From Streptococcus pseudopneumoniae (GTDB lineage: Bacteria > Bacillota > Bacilli > Lactobacillales > Streptococcaceae): DNA of 52,553 nt. The notes under the pieces are model-generated. The model saw nothing but the letters and a program-made list of their open reading frames with translations. It was not told the origin of the DNA and searched no databases. The translations under genes and the position numbers were made by a program. Positions 6,755-14,557 of the stretch are shown in pieces. Numbering within the stretch: position 1 is the stretch's first letter; each line of letters opens with the position of its first letter. The stretch is taken from NCBI RefSeq assembly GCF_001074975.1, contig NZ_JUUO01000067.1:1-52553 (forward strand), written 5' to 3'.

Positions 6755-8570
6755 ACACTTTGCGATACATGGAAAAAATTATCGTAGTAAATTAATCAAA
6801 TATATTTTGAATCCAAGTAAAACAAAAAACCTAACACTAGTTTCAGATTTTGGCATGAGAAATTATTTAGATTTTCCTAGTTATGAAGAACTAGTGAAGA
6901 TGTACGATGATAATTTTTTAAGTAATGATAATATTTACGAATTTCGTCATGATAGGCAAGAAGTAAATCAACGAAAAATTCATTCTCATCACATCATTCA
7001 GTCCTTTTCTCCAGATGACCATCTTACTCCCGAACAAATCAATCGGATTGGTTATGAGACAGTTAAAGAGTTGACAGGAGGTAGATTTCGTTTTATCGTA
7101 GCAACTCATGTTGATAAAGATCATATCCACAATCACATCATCCTAAATTCAATTGATAAGAATTCTGATAAAAAGTTTCTATGGGATTATAAAGCAGAAC
7201 GTAATCTAAGAATGGTTTCAGATCGTCTTTCAAAAATTGCAGGCGCAAAAATTATAGAAAATCGTTATTCACATCATCAGTATGAAGTTTATCGCAAAAC
7301 AAATTACAAATATGAAATAAAACAACGAGTATATTTTCTAATCGAGAACTCAAAAAATTTTGAAGATTTCAAGAAAAAAGCAAAAGCTTTACATTTAAAA
7401 ATTGATTTTAGACACAAGCATGTTACTTTTTTTATGACTGATTCAAATATGAAACAAGTCGTACGTGATAGTAAATTGAGTAGAAAACAACCTTATAATG
7501 AAACTTACTTTAAGAAAAAGTTTGTTCAAAGGGAAATCATAAACATCTTAGAATTTTTACTTCCGAAAATGAAGAATATGAATGAATTGATTCAACAAGC
7601 ACAATTTTTTGGCTTAAAAATAATTCCGAAAGCAAAACATGTTCTATTTGAATTTGATGGGATTAAGCTTTCAGAGCAGGAATTGGTAAAAACGAATCAG
7701 TATAATGTTAGTTATTTTCAAGACATTTTTAATAACAAAAATGAAACTGTTGTCTTAGATAATAAAAATTTAGTTGAACTTTACAATGAAGAAAAGTTAA
7801 TTAAAGAAAAAAAGTTGCCGATAGAAGATGTGGTATGGAAATCATATCAAGATTTCAAGAGGAATAGGGATGCTGTTCATGAGTTTGAAGTAGAGTTGAA
7901 TCTTAATCAAGTAGAAGAAGTAGTAGACGATGGAATTTACATTAAGGTGCAGTTTGGTATCCGCCAAGAAGGACTTATTTTTGTACCAAATATTCAAATC
8001 AATATTGAAGAAGAAAAAGTTAAAGTATTTATCAAAGAAACCAGTTCTTACTATATATATCATAAAGACTCAGCAGAAAAAAATCGCTTTATGAAAGGTA
8101 AAACTTTGATTAGACAATTCAATCTTCAGTATGAACCGCAGTATATGTATAGAAGAATTTCTCTTAGCAAAATTAAAGAAAAAATAGAACAATTAGATTT
8201 TCTTATATCTTCAGAAACTAGTTCGAATACTTTTGAAGACATAACAAAAGATTTCATTGACCAAATATCATATCTAGAGAATATGATTCAACAAGTTCAA
8301 GATAAAATTGATAATTTGTCTAATTTAGAGGAGATATTGTTGAATGATATGGAAAATGGTTCAGGAAATTTAGAAGATAATATTAATGTCAAAATATCAG
8401 TGGACACAATAGAGAAAGATTTGTTCATTTATAAAGGAAGGCTTGAAAAACTGAAGGAACAACATAGAGAGGCTGAAATTACATTTGAGATGTTTAATCG
8501 TACGATAAAGAACTACAAGAAAACAAAAAATACGAAATCTAGCAAGGAAAAAGAGCTACATATAGAGTAA
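6741..8570 (+). CDS. MOBP-type relaxase, Tn5252-like
   Basis: This 609-residue protein has a relaxase domain in its first 250 residues. The histidine motif HVDKDHIHNH is at 123-132 (His123, 128, 130 and 132 for the metal), preceded by HSHHIIQSFSP (81-91) and by a candidate catalytic Tyr21 in KLIKYILNPSKT. The second half is helical and charged, with a coiled coil at about 480-590. It would nick the oriT strand, stay attached to its 5' end and pilot it during transfer. The sequence closely recalls the relaxase of Tn5252 and pneumococcal island PPI-1. No type IV secretion genes are in the window, so transfer would need a helper element or genes further left. Confidence 0.92.
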   Translation: MVITKHFAIHGKNYRSKLIKYILNPSKTKNLTLVSDFGMRNYLDFPSYEELVKMYDDNFLSNDNIYEFRHDRQEVNQRKIHSHHIIQSFSPDDHLTPEQINRIGYETVKELTGGRFRFIVATHVDKDHIHNHIILNSIDKNSDKKFLWDYKAERNLRMVSDRLSKIAGAKIIENRYSHHQYEVYRKTNYKYEIKQRVYFLIENSKNFEDFKKKAKALHLKIDFRHKHVTFFMTDSNMKQVVRDSKLSRKQPYNETYFKKKFVQREIINILEFLLPKMKNMNELIQQAQFFGLKIIPKAKHVLFEFDGIKLSEQELVKTNQYNVSYFQDIFNNKNETVVLDNKNLVELYNEEKLIKEKKLPIEDVVWKSYQDFKRNRDAVHEFEVELNLNQVEEVVDDGIYIKVQFGIRQEGLIFVPNIQINIEEEKVKVFIKETSSYYIYHKDSAEKNRFMKGKTLIRQFNLQYEPQYMYRRISLSKIKEKIEQLDFLISSETSSNTFEDITKDFIDQISYLENMIQQVQDKIDNLSNLEEILLNDMENGSGNLEDNINVKISVDTIEKDLFIYKGRLEKLKEQHREAEITFEMFNRTIKNYKKTKNTKSSKEKELHIE

Positions 8571-8673
8571 ACAATTTCCTAAAAAGTATGTATAAAAGAC
8601 TTTCGTGTGCCAATTTGTCACATTTCATAAAATAAGAAAGTAACTATACTATACTTATTTTAGGAGACATTAG

Positions 8674-8898
8674 ATGTTGAAAAGGATTAGAGATTTACGT
8701 GAGGATACTGATTTGACACAAGAATATGTTGCAAAAACAATCTTAAATTGTACAAGATCAGCGTATTCTAAAATGGAATCAGGTACCAGGTTAATCTCTA
8801 TAGATGACCTTATCAAACTTGCAGATTTTTATAATGTAAGTTTAGATTACCTTGTAGGTCGAGTGGATAATAAAGAAGACCATTACTCCAAAAAGTAG
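8674..8898 (+). CDS. Small XRE-family (Cro/C1) transcriptional regulator
   Basis: The 74-residue protein is almost entirely one helix-turn-helix domain (LTQEYVAKTILNCTRSAYSK at about 15-34, then NVSLDYLVGR), with an AGGAGA ribosome site. It stands alone between the relaxase and the recombinase. It probably controls excision or mob gene expression in the element, which is inferred from position. The upstream region has TATACT/TATACTT repeats (8645-8657) that may include its -10 and operator. Confidence 0.82.
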   Translation: MLKRIRDLREDTDLTQEYVAKTILNCTRSAYSKMESGTRLISIDDLIKLADFYNVSLDYLVGRVDNKEDHYSKK

Positions 8899-8969
8899 TA
8901 GGTTAAGAAAGCACATTGACAATTGAATAGTCCAAAATGGTACTTTCCTCATTTGTGGAGCAAATTTGA

Positions 8970-9152
8970 ATGGCTCGCCATGATAAGAGCGATTTTAAAA
9001 CCATCAATAAAATAGAGCGATACTTTATATGCCATGATACAAATGATATACAATGATACTTCTGACCGTTCAGGCTGCCACCGTAAAAGAGCAGCAAGTG
9101 AAATTCTTATGATGACTTCATCAGTCATGCTATGGAGGAGATTGATAAAAAA
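8970..9152 (+). pseudogene. Degenerate small reading frames upstream of the recombinase
   Basis: The 457-nt gap between the regulator and the recombinase holds broken coding traces. A 28-residue frame at 8970-9056 (MARHDKSDFKTINKIERYF...) ends at TGA. Readable text then appears in another frame (SDRSGCHRKRAASEIL) and returns in a third to end DDFISHAMEEIDKK at TAA 9150-9152. This pattern suggests an old gene broken by at least two frameshifts. I do not recognise it. Confidence 0.35.
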
Positions 9153-9170
9153 TAAAAGGGAAGTGATTTT

Positions 9171-9299
9171 TTGAAATCAAATTTAGAAAATTATATAGTC
9201 GAGCTAGAGATGCTAAATCTATTATTCTTAAAAAAACTTATTAGCGAAAAAGAATATGAAAAAATAAAGCTGAAACTGCGTAAAATATACACAAATTAG
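9171..9299 (+). CDS. 42-residue SHOCT-like protein
   Basis: The TTG start is preceded by AAGGGAAGTG. The peptide is one or two amphipathic helices and ends LLFLKKLISEKEYEKIKLKLR, the leucine/lysine pattern of SHOCT (short C-terminal) domains, where LxxGxIxExEF-type helices are typical. Small genes of this kind are often found directly before large serine recombinases in Firmicute elements, so it may assist recombination direction. It is too short for certainty. Confidence 0.55.
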   Translation: MKSNLENYIVELEMLNLLFLKKLISEKEYEKIKLKLRKIYTN

Positions 9300-9355
9300 C
9301 TGACCTTTTTTATTGGTTGCGGTAAAATAAATGCAGAGAAATAGGAGGTTAAGCC

Positions 9356-11107
9356 ATGTCAAACAACGTTGAAATTATAAAAGCAAATCCTTTAGTAACT
9401 AGAAGAAATGATAATAGTGGTTCTTTATCGAGGAGAGTAGCAGCATATTGTCGTGTTAGTTCCGATAGTGATGATCAAAAAAATAGCTATGATTCTCAAG
9501 TTCGTCATTATAGAGAGTATATATCACAGCACCAAGATTGGATTTTGGTTGACATTTATGCTGATGAAGGGATTTCAGGAACTCAAGTTGGAAAAAGACA
9601 AGATTTTCAAAGATTGATTTCAGATTGCCTTGATGGAAAAATAGACTATATCATTACCAAAGCCATTGCTCGCTTTGCTAGAAATACATTAGATACTCTC
9701 AAATATGTTCGTTTGCTCAAAGATAAACAAATTGGTGTGTTTTTCGAAGAAGAAAATATTGATACTTTAACTATGGATGGTGAGTTACTATTGACGATAT
9801 TAAGTTCAGTGGCTCAACAGGAAGTTGAAAATACATCTGCCCATGTTAAAAAGGGTTTAAAAATGAAGATGCAACGTGGAGAACTTATTGGTTTTCAAGG
9901 TTGTCTTGGTTATGACTATAATCAAGATACAAAGTCGATATCAATAAATGAAAAAGAAGCCAAGATAGTACGTTATATTTTTGAACGATACATTGATGGT
10001 ATTGGGGGTAGGGCAATAGCTAGAGAACTTGATGAACTAGGTTATAAAACTCCGAGAGGTCTTGATCACTGGCAAGATACAACAGTTTTAGGAATTATTA
10101 AAAACGAGAAGTATAAAGGTGATATTCTAATGGGAAAAACTTTCACTGTTGACCCAATTAGTAAGAGACGTTTAATAAATTTCGGTGAAGAAGATAAATA
10201 CTACATTAAAAATAATCATGATGCGATAATTAGTCCAGAAATTTTTACACAGGCGCAAGAAATTCGATTACGGAGATCAGGAAACAAAAAAACCATAGCA
10301 AATACAAAAGGTAAACGAGAAAGATATTCAAGAATGTACCCTTTTAGCAGTAGATTAGAATGTGGTTTTTGTGGTACTGTTCTGTCTAGAAGAAGTTGGC
10401 ACTCTAGTTCAGAGTACAAAAAGATTATTTGGCACTGTACAACATCTATAAAGAGAGGTAAAAAGTATTGCACTCATAGTAAAGGAATAGAGGAAAAAGC
10501 AATAGAAAATGCTTTTTTACAGAGCTACCAACAGTTGTTTTATGAAAATAATAACTTAACTGAAGACTTTCTTGCAATTATAAAAGAAGAGCTTACTGAT
10601 GATACCTTAAAAGTGGAGTTGAATAAGATAGTTAGTAAATTAAATTCGTTGTACAAAAAAGAAGAAAAATTAGTTTCAATGAATCTAGATGGAAAAATAA
10701 GTGATTCTGTATATGAAGATAAATTCAATCAAATACAAATTGAGAAAGAAAAACTTTTAGAAGAAAAAGTAAACTTAGAAGTAACTTTAAAATCAGAAGT
10801 TGATATAAAAAGTAGATTAGAGAATTTTAAAGAAATTTTAACTTCACAAAAGACTTTGACGGAGTTTGACAAGGACATTTTTGAAAGTATCGTTGAAAAA
10901 ATAATAGTAGGCGGAATAAATTCTGATGGAGAAATTGATCCAGCAATGTTGACTATAATTTTTAAAACGGGAGATTCTTCGATTAAAGATGCAAAATCTT
11001 ACAAATCTAAAAGAAAGAATGCTAAAATAGATAATGATAAATTGTGTTTTAATTCCGTAAACAATGACGAAAAAAAGTGTACAAATAAAGAAAACAACGC
11101 ATGTTGA
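9356..11107 (+). CDS. Large serine recombinase (integrase of the element)
   Basis: The 583-residue protein has an N-terminal resolvase domain (about 26-180) with catalytic Ser35 in YCRVSS and conserved AIARFARNTLDTL. It continues with a recombinase domain (GRAIARELDELGYKTPRG, about 220-300), a zinc ribbon with CGFC near residue 340 and a second Cys pair (HCTT and KKYC), and a coiled coil at about 395-490. This is the TndX/phiC31-type layout that integrates and excises elements at short att sites. It is the last gene of the mobile segment, as expected for an integrase beside its attachment site. It recalls the resolvase-family recombinase of PPI-1. An AGGAGG ribosome site precedes ATG 9356. 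Confidence 0.93.
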   Translation: MSNNVEIIKANPLVTRRNDNSGSLSRRVAAYCRVSSDSDDQKNSYDSQVRHYREYISQHQDWILVDIYADEGISGTQVGKRQDFQRLISDCLDGKIDYIITKAIARFARNTLDTLKYVRLLKDKQIGVFFEEENIDTLTMDGELLLTILSSVAQQEVENTSAHVKKGLKMKMQRGELIGFQGCLGYDYNQDTKSISINEKEAKIVRYIFERYIDGIGGRAIARELDELGYKTPRGLDHWQDTTVLGIIKNEKYKGDILMGKTFTVDPISKRRLINFGEEDKYYIKNNHDAIISPEIFTQAQEIRLRRSGNKKTIANTKGKRERYSRMYPFSSRLECGFCGTVLSRRSWHSSSEYKKIIWHCTTSIKRGKKYCTHSKGIEEKAIENAFLQSYQQLFYENNNLTEDFLAIIKEELTDDTLKVELNKIVSKLNSLYKKEEKLVSMNLDGKISDSVYEDKFNQIQIEKEKLLEEKVNLEVTLKSEVDIKSRLENFKEILTSQKTLTEFDKDIFESIVEKIIVGGINSDGEIDPAMLTIIFKTGDSSIKDAKSYKSKRKNAKIDNDKLCFNSVNNDEKKCTNKENNAC

Positions 11108-11370
11108 GGCGGTATCACTACTTGTGCGAGCTGAGGTATCAGCGAAGTAGAAGTAGATGCTCCGCCCATGGGGTAGCTGTCGTAGAGTAAGGAGTGTACG
11201 ACGAAACGATACGGTAACAGCGAACCGCTGAGTGTGTAAGTTTGTTAGTAATACGCAATTAATCCTCAAAAGGTTCTCTGAATTGTTAGAGTGCCGTCAA
11301 CACTTTACCTTGAGACGAAAAGGTTATTAAAGAATCACGTATAAATCTTGAAAGATTGGAAGGATTGTTG
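11108..11370 (+). other. Noncoding junction after the recombinase, probable right end of the element
   Basis: This 263-nt gap is less AT-rich than the element and has short inverted repeats, such as GTCGTA...TACGAC (about 11178-11203) and AGCG-AAC-CGCT. It contains no reading frame I trust. The attachment site should lie here, because chromosomal-type genes begin at 11371. I cannot define its core without the left end of the element. Confidence 0.4.
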
Positions 11371-11937
11371 ATGTATATATTAGAATTGTATCAAAATCTT
11401 TTTTCAAAAGACCTAGTAGCTTTTGATTCTTTAGAAGAGGGGAAAGAATTTGTATCAAAAATACCTGGATATACCATAGAGCAAGAAGATGGGTTTGAAG
11501 TGGAGTATGTGAATCCTAAACACTTGCCGGATTATATGGAAATTGTCTTCAATGGAAATATTGTCCCTTTATCTAGTTTTTCTTTTAATCCTGAAGAAAA
11601 TATCGAGATTATTTGGAAAGAGATTTCGAATCTATCCGTTAAAAACGATAAAGTGTTCGAAGGAGCTACAAAAGTAGATGCTTATGTTGTGAACAACGAA
11701 GATGCAAAAGATTATGTTCAAGATAGAGAAGCTAAGTATCATTTCATAAAGAAATTATTAGAGAGTAATGGTTTTGAAGTTGATAGAAGTTATTTCGGAA
11801 GTGAAGATGGTGAAGCTATCGTCTACAGAAAAAAAGGGAGCGAAGATTGGCACTTCTTATGTCATTTAGATCCAATATTTGTAGAAATTGAAGATTTAGA
11901 GGAATATGTGAAGGAAGTACTAGAAGGATTGATATAA
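11371..11937 (+). CDS. Acidic protein of unknown function
   Basis: The start is ATG 11371, with GGAAGGA 6 nt upstream. An in-frame TTG at 11356 precedes this ribosome site and is unlikely. The 188-residue product is soluble and very acidic (many Glu and Asp), without signal or membrane segments. It lies 33 nt before the ADP-ribosylglycohydrolase pseudogene, which has its own ribosome site, so they may share a transcript. Such acidic single-domain proteins next to mobile elements are often immunity or antitoxin proteins, but no family is recognised here. Confidence 0.6.
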   Translation: MYILELYQNLFSKDLVAFDSLEEGKEFVSKIPGYTIEQEDGFEVEYVNPKHLPDYMEIVFNGNIVPLSSFSFNPEENIEIIWKEISNLSVKNDKVFEGATKVDAYVVNNEDAKDYVQDREAKYHFIKKLLESNGFEVDRSYFGSEDGEAIVYRKKGSEDWHFLCHLDPIFVEIEDLEEYVKEVLEGLI

Positions 11938-11970
11938 GGAATTGAAGAATACTATAAAAGGAGGAGTCTG

Positions 11971-12823
11971 ATGCTCGGAGCAATTATTGGAGATATTGTC
12001 GGTTCTGTTTACGAATGGAATAATATCAAAACGAAGGATTTTCCTTTATTTCGTGAGGATTTTTTTCACGGATGATACTGTCATGACCTGTGCTGTTGCA
12101 GAAGCAATTATGAATGGGGGACAAAAAGACGACTTCATTGACGCGATGAAGAAATATGGAAGAATGTATCCGAATGCTGATTACGGTGCTCGCTTTAATA
12201 CATGGTTAAACAGCGATAACCGTGAGCCTTATAATAGCTTTGGGAATGGTTCGGCTATGCGTGTTTCTCCATGCGCTTGGGACATGGACTGTAGTTTTTA
12301 TGCGAGAACCGGAATGTGGCCATCATCTAGAGAACTTGCGAGCCTTTCTGCAGAGGTAACTCATAATCATCCAGAAGGTGTCAAAGGTGCTATGGCTACA
12401 GCTGATGCTATTTTTCTATGTCGTTTTTACTTTGGTGGTTATTGTAGAGAATACGAGCAACCAATTAATGACAATCATACAGAGTGTAAAAGACGGATTA
12501 AGGATTATATAGAGAAGGAATACAGCTACAATTTATCTCAAACTTTATATGAGATTCGCCCTACATACCGTTTTAATGAAACATGCCAGGAAACTGTCCC
12601 TCAAGCCATTATCGCCTTTCTTGAGAGTAGAGACTTTGAAGATGCGATAAGAAATGCCATTTCCATTGGTGGCGATAGTGATACACTTGCTGCAATCACT
12701 GGTAGCATAGCCGAGGCAGCTTATGGTATTCCTGATTGGATTAAGGATAAGGCCTATTCTTACTTGGATGAACCATTAAAGGATGTACTCAGGCGATGGG
12801 ATAATAAGGTTGATATAAAATAA
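11971..12823 (+). pseudogene. ADP-ribosylglycohydrolase gene broken by a +1 frameshift
   Basis: The start ATG 11971 (GGAGG upstream) reads MLGAIIGDIVGSVYEW, the family N-terminus, then stops at TGA 12073-12075 just after a T7 run (12060-12066). Removing one T restores the conserved metal-binding motif FTDDTVMTCAVAEAI and the rest of the protein, ending with SIGGDSDTLAAITGSIAEAAYG, the second metal motif. Total coding length fits a normal protein of about 280 residues. The family removes ADP-ribose from proteins or DNA, reversing ADP-ribosyltransferases. The break may be a true mutation, slippage-based phase variation or a sequencing error. Confidence 0.8.
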
Positions 12824-12945
12824 AAGAGTTTCAATCTCCAGTACGTCATATTTTTCTTTTCAGCATTTTCATTATATAATGGGAGTACATTTATTTACAC
12901 ACGATGAAATGTAACCATTTCTAACGAAGATTAAGGAGAAAGTTA

Positions 12946-13827
12946 ATGAAAAAAGCAATGGTAATTATCAACCCTACTTCTGGTGGGGAAAAGGCTTTGG
13001 ATTATAAAGAAAAGCTGGATAATAAAGCAAAAGAATACTTTGAGCACGTGGAAACCAAAATTACCGAAAAGGCGCTAGATGCAACACATTTTGCAGCAGA
13101 AGCTTCTAGTGAGCAGTACGATGCTGTCCTTGTTTTTGGTGGAGACGGGACTGTCAATGAAGTCATTTCGGGTATTGCTGAGAGAGACTACATTCCTAAG
13201 TTGGGTATCATCCCAGGTGGGACGGGTAACCTCATTACAAAACTGTTGGAAATCAATCAAGATATCGATGGCGCGATTGATGAACTGGATTTTGATTTAA
13301 CCAATAAGATTGATATCGGAAAAGCAAATGACAACTATTTTGGTTATATCTTTAGTATCGGCTCTCTTCCTGAAGCGATTCACAATGTTGAAATCGAGGA
13401 CAAGACAAAATTCGGTATTTTAGCTTATGCTGTAAATACCATGAAGTCTGTCATGACGGATCAGGTCTTTAACATTAAGGTGGAGACGGAAAATGGAAAT
13501 TATGTTGGTGAAGCTAGCTATGTTTTAGTTCTCTTGACAAATTACTTCGCTGATAAGAAAATCTTTGAAGAAAACAAAGACGGCTATGCCAACATTTTGA
13601 TTCTAAAAGATGCCTCTATATTCTCTAAATTATCCGTTATTCCTGATTTACTAAAAGGAGATGTTGTCGGCAATGATAATATTGAGTATATCAGAGCTCG
13701 AAATATTAAGATTTCTTCAGATAGTGAATTGGAGTCAGATGTTGACGGCGATAAGTCGGATAACCTACCTGTTGAAATCAAAGTCCTAGCACAGAGAGTA
13801 GAAGTATTTTCAAAACCGAAAGAGTAG
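12946..13827 (+). CDS. Diacylglycerol/lipid kinase family protein (DagK/YegS-type)
   Basis: The 293-residue protein has the DAGK catalytic domain: an N-terminal INPTSGG, and the nucleotide loop VFGGDGTVNEVISG at about residues 63-76, then GIIPGGTGN. The C-terminal half is a beta-sandwich domain. It should phosphorylate a lipid such as diacylglycerol at the inner face of the membrane, recycling lipid released by lipoteichoic acid synthesis. It has its own promoter (TATAAT 12875-12880) and an AAGGAG ribosome site. In pneumococcus a gene of this kind lies at the edge of PPI-1, which supports that placement here. Confidence 0.88.
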   Translation: MKKAMVIINPTSGGEKALDYKEKLDNKAKEYFEHVETKITEKALDATHFAAEASSEQYDAVLVFGGDGTVNEVISGIAERDYIPKLGIIPGGTGNLITKLLEINQDIDGAIDELDFDLTNKIDIGKANDNYFGYIFSIGSLPEAIHNVEIEDKTKFGILAYAVNTMKSVMTDQVFNIKVETENGNYVGEASYVLVLLTNYFADKKIFEENKDGYANILILKDASIFSKLSVIPDLLKGDVVGNDNIEYIRARNIKISSDSELESDVDGDKSDNLPVEIKVLAQRVEVFSKPKE

Positions 13828-13890
13828 AAATTAAAAATTAGTTTATTTTTCACTGCGAAATCGAGTTTCATATCAACGATTGGAGGAGGA

Positions 13891-14382
13891 ATGAATTCTC
13901 TATTTGATGAATTTCGAACAATTTGTTCACATTTAAACCAAGTCGGAATCACACCCACGCTCATGGGATCTTTGGGTTTTGAATACCGTTCAAATGAAGA
14001 TTGGGAGCCGTCTGACATTGACATTCATGTGCCTGGTGACCCTAGAGGTTGGGAAGCACCTGATCATCTCAGAATTTATGAATGGGACAAGATAATGAAA
14101 GTGATGAAACACTTAGGCTATACCTTAATAGATATTCATGAGCATGAATTCCAAAAAGATGGTCTGAGTGTTGAGTTTGGAAGTATTGATTCTTTACCTG
14201 ATTTTGCAGGAGTTTTGGAATCAGAAATAGAGTTGATTCATCTCGAGGACACCACGTTTCGTGTTCCAAGTTTAGAACAGTATTTCAGTATATACAAGGC
14301 TTCTTCCCAAGATTCCTATCGAAATGACCACAATAACAATAAGGATTTTAAAAAGATAGAGTGGCTGGAAAGAAATTTGTAA
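13891..14382 (+). CDS. Nucleotidyltransferase-fold protein of unknown substrate
   Basis: The 163-residue protein contains LMGSLGFEY (about 24-32) followed by SDIDIHVPGDP (about 47-57). This is the GS...DxD arrangement of minimal nucleotidyltransferases. It lacks signal or membrane segments. Related streptococcal proteins are sometimes labelled phosphoribosylanthranilate isomerase, which nothing in the sequence supports. A GGAGGAGG site precedes ATG 13891, and a terminator follows the gene, so it may be cotranscribed with the lipid kinase (63-nt gap). Confidence 0.6.
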   Translation: MNSLFDEFRTICSHLNQVGITPTLMGSLGFEYRSNEDWEPSDIDIHVPGDPRGWEAPDHLRIYEWDKIMKVMKHLGYTLIDIHEHEFQKDGLSVEFGSIDSLPDFAGVLESEIELIHLEDTTFRVPSLEQYFSIYKASSQDSYRNDHNNNKDFKKIEWLERNL

Positions 14383-14394
14383 ATCATCAATCAG

Positions 14395-14430
14395 AAAGTA
14401 GTAGGTATTAAGACTTACTGCTTTTTATTT
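14395..14430 (+). terminator. Terminator after the nucleotidyltransferase gene
   Basis: The 12-bp stem AAAGTAGTAGGT / ACTTACTGCTTT contains G-T pairs, has the loop ATTAAG and is followed by TTTTATTTT. Confidence 0.75.
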
Positions 14431-14464
14431 TGTAAAACAATCCACTCGAAACTACGGACAAGTC

Positions 14465-14520
14465 TTGAAAATAAAATTTTAAAGTAGTATACTAGAATCA
14501 CAATTATGAAAACGTTTGCG
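14465..14520 (+). promoter_or_regulatory. Promoter with catabolite-responsive element (cre) for the GH13 gene
   Basis: TTGAAA (14465-14470), a 17-bp spacer and TATACT (14488-14493) form a strong promoter. TGAAAACGTTTGCG (14507-14520) matches the CcpA cre consensus TGNAANCGNTNNCA at all but the last base and starts at about +8, where bound CcpA would block transcription. Glucose repression is predicted. Confidence 0.75.
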
Positions 14521-14557
14521 TTGTAAAGAGATTCAAAGTAAACTAGGAGACAGCTCA

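Noticed and set aside
8903..9097. Minus-strand 64-codon frame before the recombinase
   Set aside because: No ribosome site, and the plus strand shows better though broken coding text.
10844..11269. 141-codon minus-strand frame across the recombinase end
   Set aside because: It has no ribosome site, an unlikely composition, and its codons mirror the plus-strand recombinase and junction. Treated as a shadow.
13891..14382. Label phosphoribosylanthranilate isomerase
   Set aside because: There is no TIM-barrel length or TrpF motif. The GS...DxD pattern fits a nucleotidyltransferase fold.
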